A DNA stretch of 10,095 nucleotides. It comes from Clostridia bacterium (GTDB lineage: Bacteria; Bacillota; Clostridia; Oscillospirales; CAG-272). Under the pieces are notes generated by a model that was not told the origin of the DNA, did not search any database, and was given only the letters and a program-made list of their open reading frames with translations. Every line of letters begins with the position of its first letter. Position 1 is the first letter of the stretch. Of this stretch, positions 5,592 to 10,095 are shown piece by piece. Both the position numbers and the translations under genes were made by a program. The stretch is taken from the NCBI GenBank assembly GCA_017960705.1, contig JAGCYR010000015.1:1-10095 (forward strand), given 5' to 3'.

Positions 5592-8426
5592 ATGAAAAGA
5601 ACAATGCTTGTATTTGCTCTGTTCCTCGCGCTCGTTCTGACCGTCCTGCTCGCCTCCTGCTCATCCGGGGGGAGCGAAGGGACCGAAGCGCCCGAAACCG
5701 CGGGCGAACACGAACACGTCTGGGACGAGGGGCGCGTGACCCGAGAGGGGAGCTGCGACGCCAAGACCCAAGAGGAGACCAAAGGCGAGATCCTCTATAC
5801 CTGCACCGTCTGCGGCGAGACCAGGACCGAGGAGACCGACGGGCATACCTGGGACTGGGACGATATCCGGGTCATTTCCTCCGCGACCTGCACCGAGACG
5901 GGACAGCGGCTTCTGACCTGCTCGGTTTGCAAAAAGAAAGTATCGGAGAAGATCCCGATCGACCCCGACGCGCACAAGTTCGAATCGACGGCGGTGCGGA
6001 TCGTGACCCCGCCGACCGACGATTCCGCCGGCGCGGGCGAGCGCGTCTGCACGGTATGCGGGACGGCGGTGACCTCTGCGGTTACCCCCGTCGAGTATGG
6101 CGACGGGGTCGCGGCGATCAAGGCGAAGGCGGCGTCGTTTCAGACCTCCGCGTTCGGTTCCGGAAGCGTCCGCGCCGATCTCGGCGGCTCTTACGCCGCG
6201 ACCCCTGCAAAACCTACGTCGGGGCAGCACCCCCGCGTCCTGTTCAACGCGAACGATATCGCCGGGATCAATGCGGAGCTTTACAGCGTCCGCAGCCGCG
6301 CAGCCGCCTCCCTGTTCCGCAAAGCGGTGACGAATCCGACCGAAGGCAAGCTGGGAAGCGTCGCACAGAACTTCTCACTTGAAACGATGAGCCGGATCCA
6401 GGCGCTGGCGCTCGACTACGCCCTGACGGGGAACGAGATCTCGGGTTATTCCGCGATCTATGCGATCAAGAATACCCTCACCACCCTGAACTACGACGGG
6501 ATGAGCGACGTCTGCCGCTTCTACGGTTACACGATGTATACCGCTGCTTGCGTTTACGACTGGTGCTACGATCTGCTGAGTACGACAGACAAGAAGCAGA
6601 TCGTTCTCGGCGTGCAGAACAAGTGCTGCAGCGGGATGGAGGTCGGCTTCCCCCCGACGAGTCAGTCCGCAATCTGCGGACACGGCTGCGAATTCCAGAT
6701 CATGCGCGATTACCTGTCCTTTGCCATCGCGATCTACGACGAGTATCCCGGCTGGTGGAATATGATCGCCGGGCGCTACTATTCCGAGTTCGTTCCGATC
6801 CGCGAGATCTTTTTCGAGGCGGGGATGGCGCCGCAGGGCGTTTCGCTCTACGTGCAGACCCGCTACGGCGCGGATATCTATTCGGCGTGGCTGATCAAGG
6901 CGGCGACGGGTACGATTCCCTACGACGAGGACGATATGAAGCAGGTCGCCCGCACCATCTTCTCTCACGAACTGCCGGGAACGTACAGCGGAAAGTACTA
7001 CGTCGGCTTCAACACGGGCGACGACCACGTACCCGACGGCAGCTTCATCAACTATACGAAGATCGCCCTGATCTCGTCCCATCTCTTCGGCGACGCGACC
7101 ATGCGGGCGGAGCTTGAATACTACAAGACCAACTATTCCACCTTCACAAACGAGAGCGTGATCGCCGACGCGGGGGTCGCGGAATACCTGATCTGCTCTT
7201 CGTCCGGTGTTCAGGCGGCGTCCGACCGCCACGAGGGGATGGACCTGATCCTCTATAACGGCGGTTGGCTCGGGCAGACCATCGCCCGGAACAACTGGGG
7301 CAACCGGCAGGCGGCGGTCTTAATGAAGGTCGGCGTCAAAACGACGGGGAACCACGAACACCTCGACTGCGGGCAGTTCCAGATCTATTACCGCGAGATG
7401 CTGTCCGGCGACACCGGCGCCTACGTCTCCTACGGCGAGGATCACCACTATTACTATCATCAGGCGACTATCGCGCACAACAGTCTTCTGATCTACAATC
7501 CCGCGTTCGCGTCGGATACCTCGACCTACAAGGGGTACTACACCGGCGGACAGAAATTCACGAAATACGGGGAGATCTCGTCCTCCAACTACGAAGCGTG
7601 GAAGACCGGGACCAAATACGTCACGGCGACCGTCACGGGACACGAGGAGGGTTACGCCGACGGAGGAAAAACGCAGCCGGTCTACGCCTATATCGCCGGC
7701 GACCTCACCCCCGCCTACGACAGTTCGACGGTCTCGGAGGTCACGCGCCGGATGCTCACGGTCTTCGACACCGGGCACCCCGACGTGCCGATGTACTTCT
7801 TCGTGTTCGACAATATCAAGGCGAAAAAGGCAACCTTCAAAAAGACCTTCATGCTCCACACCGTCACCGAGCCGAAAATCTACGGCAAGACCGTGACAGA
7901 GGTTGTCGGAAACGGCAAACTGGTCCTGCAGAACGTGATCGGCAACAACGTCACGATCACCAAGATCGGCGGCGCAGGCAAAAACTACTGGATCAACAAG
8001 AACGGGCAGGATAATTACGTCCAACTCGACAATAAATACAACCGCGACGACGAGTACTGGGGACGGGTCGAGATCAGTCCCGCGACCGGCAACGCGACCG
8101 ACCAACTCCTGAACGTGATGTTCGTCTGCGACGCCGATAAGAGCCCGTCTCTCAAGGCGACGGCGATCGACACCGACGACGTGAAGGGCGCCGTGATCGG
8201 CAAGGTAGCGGCAGTCTTCGTGACCAACGCCGCGCGCAGAAGTACGACGCTCACCTTCACGGCGGGCGGCTCCGGCGAGTACACCTACTACGTCTCGGGC
8301 GTGAAAGCCGGGAACTGGATCCTCTCGGTCGGCGGCGCGACCAAGAAGTTGACCGCGACCGAGGACGGCGGGTTCCTCACCTTCACCGCGCCCGCGGGCG
8401 TCGCCCTGACGCTGACGCCGAACTGA
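5592..8426 (+). CDS. Heparinase II/III-like polysaccharide lyase, lipoprotein with N-terminal Cys/His repeats
   Basis: A 944-residue surface lipoprotein. Residues 1-22 form a lipoprotein signal (MKR, hydrophobic core) with lipobox L20-A-S-C23. A short Ser/Gly/Glu linker leads to three Cys/His units at about 42-84, 85-127 and 128-165. HPRVLF (213-218) opens the helical toroid typical of heparinase-II-like lyases. A central beta-sandwich follows from about 545, and further beta structure runs to the end. Residues expected for catalysis and metal binding are present: H364 and E367 (GHGCE), Y420 and R424 (LYVQTR), H588 and H590 (NHEH), D607 and Y611 (GDTGAY), and H629 (AHN). The spacings H-Y 56, Y-R 4, H-D 17 and D-Y 4 closely match those I recall for Pedobacter heparinase II (PL21). 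Lyases of this fold cleave uronic-acid polysaccharides by beta-elimination. The substrate here is unknown and 'heparinase' names the fold only. AAGGAG at 5580-5585 precedes the ATG by 6 bases. Confidence 0.85.
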   Translation: MKRTMLVFALFLALVLTVLLASCSSGGSEGTEAPETAGEHEHVWDEGRVTREGSCDAKTQEETKGEILYTCTVCGETRTEETDGHTWDWDDIRVISSATCTETGQRLLTCSVCKKKVSEKIPIDPDAHKFESTAVRIVTPPTDDSAGAGERVCTVCGTAVTSAVTPVEYGDGVAAIKAKAASFQTSAFGSGSVRADLGGSYAATPAKPTSGQHPRVLFNANDIAGINAELYSVRSRAAASLFRKAVTNPTEGKLGSVAQNFSLETMSRIQALALDYALTGNEISGYSAIYAIKNTLTTLNYDGMSDVCRFYGYTMYTAACVYDWCYDLLSTTDKKQIVLGVQNKCCSGMEVGFPPTSQSAICGHGCEFQIMRDYLSFAIAIYDEYPGWWNMIAGRYYSEFVPIREIFFEAGMAPQGVSLYVQTRYGADIYSAWLIKAATGTIPYDEDDMKQVARTIFSHELPGTYSGKYYVGFNTGDDHVPDGSFINYTKIALISSHLFGDATMRAELEYYKTNYSTFTNESVIADAGVAEYLICSSSGVQAASDRHEGMDLILYNGGWLGQTIARNNWGNRQAAVLMKVGVKTTGNHEHLDCGQFQIYYREMLSGDTGAYVSYGEDHHYYYHQATIAHNSLLIYNPAFASDTSTYKGYYTGGQKFTKYGEISSSNYEAWKTGTKYVTATVTGHEEGYADGGKTQPVYAYIAGDLTPAYDSSTVSEVTRRMLTVFDTGHPDVPMYFFVFDNIKAKKATFKKTFMLHTVTEPKIYGKTVTEVVGNGKLVLQNVIGNNVTITKIGGAGKNYWINKNGQDNYVQLDNKYNRDDEYWGRVEISPATGNATDQLLNVMFVCDADKSPSLKATAIDTDDVKGAVIGKVAAVFVTNAARRSTTLTFTAGGSGEYTYYVSGVKAGNWILSVGGATKKLTATEDGGFLTFTAPAGVALTLTPN
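5661..5663 (+). other. Lipobox cysteine codon 19-23 region: predicted lipidation site Cys23
   Basis: Residues 20-23 are L-A-S-C following a hydrophobic core and two positive residues. The bases here lie at the end of the lipobox (Cys23 codon begins at 5658). Cleavage before Cys23 and lipid attachment would anchor the lyase outside the cytoplasmic membrane. The following SSGGSEG stretch is a typical flexible tether. Confidence 0.6.
5715..6086 (+). repeat. Three tandem Cys/His repeat units in the lyase N terminus
   Basis: At protein level, three degenerate units of about 40 residues follow one another. Unit 1 has H42, W44, C55, C71 and C74. Unit 2 has H85, W87, C100, C110 and C113. Unit 3 has H128, F130, C153 and C156 but lacks the lone middle Cys. 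Each ends in a (T/V)C-x-V-C turn and could bind zinc or form disulfides. DNA identity between units is low, so this is an old domain triplication and not a recent tandem repeat. Similar modules occur in secreted proteins of gut Clostridia, where I know of no firmly assigned role; a spacer, surface-attachment or glycan-binding job is possible. Confidence 0.7.
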
Positions 8427-8430
8427 CGAC

Positions 8431-8436
8431 GGGGGA
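8431..8436 (+). promoter_or_regulatory. Weak ribosome-binding site for the second lyase
   Basis: GGGGGA lies 3 to 4 bases before the ATG at 8440. It is less canonical and closer than the AAGGAG sites of genes 4 and 5. The 13-base gap after the gene 5 stop suggests that translation may partly depend on coupling to gene 5. Confidence 0.45.
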
Positions 8437-8439
8437 CTT

Positions 8440-10095
8440 ATGCAGCATCCGTTTGCAAACGAACGACTTGAAAATGAACTGAAACAGAAGATCGCCGCCT
8501 TCTCTCCCCTCGATTTCGGGGGAGAGGAGGTAACGGCGGATCTTTTCGCGTCGTCCGAGAAGACCTATCCCGTCCCGCCCGTGCGCCCCGAGAAGGGAAA
8601 ACACCCGCGGGTGCTGTTCAACGCGGACGACGTCGCGGGCATTCGCGCGGCGGAAAAGGACCCCCGTCACGCCGCGGCGGTCGCTCTCTTCCGCGAAGCC
8701 GTCGATCACCCGACCGACGGGGACTTCGGTATCGCCGAAAAGCGGGGCGATAAGTTCTACAATTTCAAGGAACTGGTTTTGAAGGATATCCTGTCGCTCG
8801 CCCTTGACTACGCGGCGAACGGTTCGCGGCTTTCGGGCTATCGCGCGATCTATGCGCTGAAAAACGCCCTGAAAACGATGGATTTCCGCGACGTCGGCGG
8901 CGACCAGTGCCGACAGTTCGGCTTTTTGATGTTCACCGCCGCCTGCGTCTACGACTGGTGTTACGACCTGCTCACCGACCTCGACAAGGTGCAGATCGTC
9001 GCGGGCGTGCAGCACAAGGTCTGCGAGGGAGAAAATCAGCGCGGCGCGAAGATGGAGGTCGGCTTTCCCCCGTCGGGGCAGGGCGCGATCTCGGGACACG
9101 GCACCGAACTGCAGATTTTGCGCGACTATCTCGCCTTTGCGATCGCGATCTGCGACGAATATCCCGGATGGTGGGAGTATATCGGCGGGCGGTTCTATTC
9201 CGAATACGTCCCGGTACGCCGCGAATTCTACCGCGCGGGACTGTACCCGCAGGGAACGTCGCTCTATATCCAGATCCGCTATTCCGCCGATCTCTTCGCG
9301 GCGCTGCTGGTCAAGGCGGCGTTCGGCGCGATCCCCTACGACGAAAAGGATATGATGCGCGTGGCGCGTTCGGTCTACGGCTACGAGTTGCCTTCCGGCT
9401 GGGCGTTCGCTTCCGGCGACGATCACACGACCGACAAACGCTTTATCAACCTCGGGCTGATCTCGCTGCTCTCGTCGCATCTGTTCCGCGACGAAACGGT
9501 GCGGGCGCAGCTTGAGTATTTCAAATCGAACTATACCGATTTCGGCGATTATTTCACCTCGGGCGGTAGCGTCGCGCTCTACCTGATCTGTTCCTCGTCC
9601 GGCGTCAAGGCGGCAAGCGACCGCCACGAAAACCTCCCGCTGCTCCAATACAACGGCGGCTGGCTCGGTCAGATCATCGCCCGCGACGGTTGGGGAGAAA
9701 AACAGGCGGCTGTGCTGATGAAGATCGGCTGCCGTTCGACCGCCAACCACGAACACAACGACGCGGGGCAGTTCCAGATCTTTTACCGCTCGATGCTGGC
9801 GGGCGACACGGGTTCTTACGACAAGTACGGCGACCCGCACCACTACTGGTACCATCAGGCGACGGTCGCGCACAATTCGCTTCTGATCTATAATCCCGCC
9901 CTCGCCGATACCGACCGGGGCTATTACAGCGGGGGGCAGACCCACAAATGGGAGTGCCACGATTTTGCGGTCTGGCAGAACGACAGGGAACACAAAACGG
10001 GGACCGTGACTGGGGTCTGCTACGGCTATGCCGACGCGCTTCAAACCAAGCCGACCTACGGCTATATCGCCGGGGATATCACGCCCGCCTACGAC
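8440..10095 (+). CDS. Second heparinase II/III-like lyase, no signal peptide (3' end cut off)
   Basis: The frame is open from ATG 8440 to the right edge (552 codons seen). By alignment with the upstream lyase about 235 C-terminal residues are missing, so a total near 785 is expected. The N terminus MQHPFANERLENELKQK is charged, with no signal peptide and no Cys/His module. Homology to the upstream lyase starts about 30 residues before KHPRVLF (K54-F60) and runs to the edge. Predicted catalytic and metal residues are kept: H220 and E223 (GHGTE), Y276 and R280 (LYIQIR), H437 and H439 (NHEHND), D456 and Y460 (GDTGSY), and H478 (AHN). Over the 52 residues from NHEH to YNPA the two proteins share 40 identities by hand count. 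The likely role is cytoplasmic cleavage of imported oligosaccharides by beta-elimination; this is inference. The substrate is unknown. The gene probably arose by duplication within the operon. Confidence 0.85.
   Translation, partial: MQHPFANERLENELKQKIAAFSPLDFGGEEVTADLFASSEKTYPVPPVRPEKGKHPRVLFNADDVAGIRAAEKDPRHAAAVALFREAVDHPTDGDFGIAEKRGDKFYNFKELVLKDILSLALDYAANGSRLSGYRAIYALKNALKTMDFRDVGGDQCRQFGFLMFTAACVYDWCYDLLTDLDKVQIVAGVQHKVCEGENQRGAKMEVGFPPSGQGAISGHGTELQILRDYLAFAIAICDEYPGWWEYIGGRFYSEYVPVRREFYRAGLYPQGTSLYIQIRYSADLFAALLVKAAFGAIPYDEKDMMRVARSVYGYELPSGWAFASGDDHTTDKRFINLGLISLLSSHLFRDETVRAQLEYFKSNYTDFGDYFTSGGSVALYLICSSSGVKAASDRHENLPLLQYNGGWLGQIIARDGWGEKQAAVLMKIGCRSTANHEHNDAGQFQIFYRSMLAGDTGSYDKYGDPHHYWYHQATVAHNSLLIYNPALADTDRGYYSGGQTHKWECHDFAVWQNDREHKTGTVTGVCYGYADALQTKPTYGYIAGDITPAYD

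Larger units (their letters stand above)
2..10095 (+). other. Single co-directional catabolic operon (open at both ends)
   Basis: Six genes share one strand. The junctions are a 4-base ATGA overlap, then gaps of 11, 13, 32 and 13 bases. No inverted repeat followed by a T-run and no convincing promoter was seen in any gap; even the 32-base spacer 5560-5591 holds only a ribosome-binding site. Codon usage looks uniform across all six genes, so there is no internal sign of recent transfer. The promoter, regulator, transporter and any further enzymes should lie outside the window. Confidence 0.75.

Noticed and set aside
4095..5664. Two overlapping minus-strand open frames (4095-4931 and 4675-5664) across the PHP and pgmB genes
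   Set aside because: Low-complexity, Arg/Val-rich antisense products without motifs or ribosome-binding sites; the sense genes are clear.
8383..10044. 553-codon open frame on the minus strand opposite the second lyase
   Set aside because: Same codon-bias effect. The plus-strand frame 8440-10095 encodes conserved lyase motifs and simply has no stop within the window.
5592..10095. Naming the lyases as true heparinases
   Set aside because: Fold and active-site residues resemble heparinase II, but lyases of this fold act on several uronic-acid polymers and no sulfatase or other heparin genes are seen here.

Overview
The window looks like part of one long, plus-strand, catabolic operon for a complex carbohydrate. 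The source is probably an uncultured, fairly GC-rich member of the Bacillota (Clostridia-type gut or rumen bacterium). Three things suggest this. Ribosome-binding sites are close to AAGGAG. There is a lipoprotein signal with an LASC lipobox. Behind it lie Cys/His repeats of the 'HxWdeg ... TCtvCG' kind, which I associate with secreted proteins of gut Clostridia. Base composition is roughly 60% GC by eye, with a strong preference for C or G at third codon positions. The taxonomic call is inference.

Layout, all on the plus strand. (1) 2-1852: the 3' part of a GH42-like TIM-barrel glycosidase, cut by the left edge. (2) 1849-4161: a GH65 inverting alpha-glucoside phosphorylase, overlapping gene 1 by ATGA. 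(3) 4173-4910: a PHP-family metal-dependent phosphoesterase. (4) 4924-5559: beta-phosphoglucomutase. (5) 5592-8426: a heparinase II/III-like polysaccharide lyase made as a lipoprotein, with a triplicated Cys/His module at its N terminus. (6) 8440-10095: a second lyase homologous to gene 5 but without signal peptide or Cys/His module, cut by the right edge. Spacers range from a 4-base overlap to 32 bases. No promoter or terminator is visible, and no intergenic stretch exceeds 32 bases.

How the genes may work together. The lipoprotein lyase would cut a uronic-acid-containing polymer outside the cell. The signal-less lyase and the GH42-like enzyme would trim imported oligosaccharides. GH65 would phosphorolyse an alpha-glucosidic bond, releasing beta-glucose 1-phosphate, which beta-phosphoglucomutase converts to glucose 6-phosphate. 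The GH65 / beta-phosphoglucomutase step is well-established biochemistry. The link to the lyases is inference from operon structure. The real substrate is unknown, and the combination of a glucoside phosphorylase with tandem heparinase-II-like lyases is the most interesting aspect.

The long open frames on the minus strand are judged to be by-products of codon bias. No RNA genes, mobile elements, CRISPR arrays or long repeats were seen, apart from the homology between the two lyase genes.
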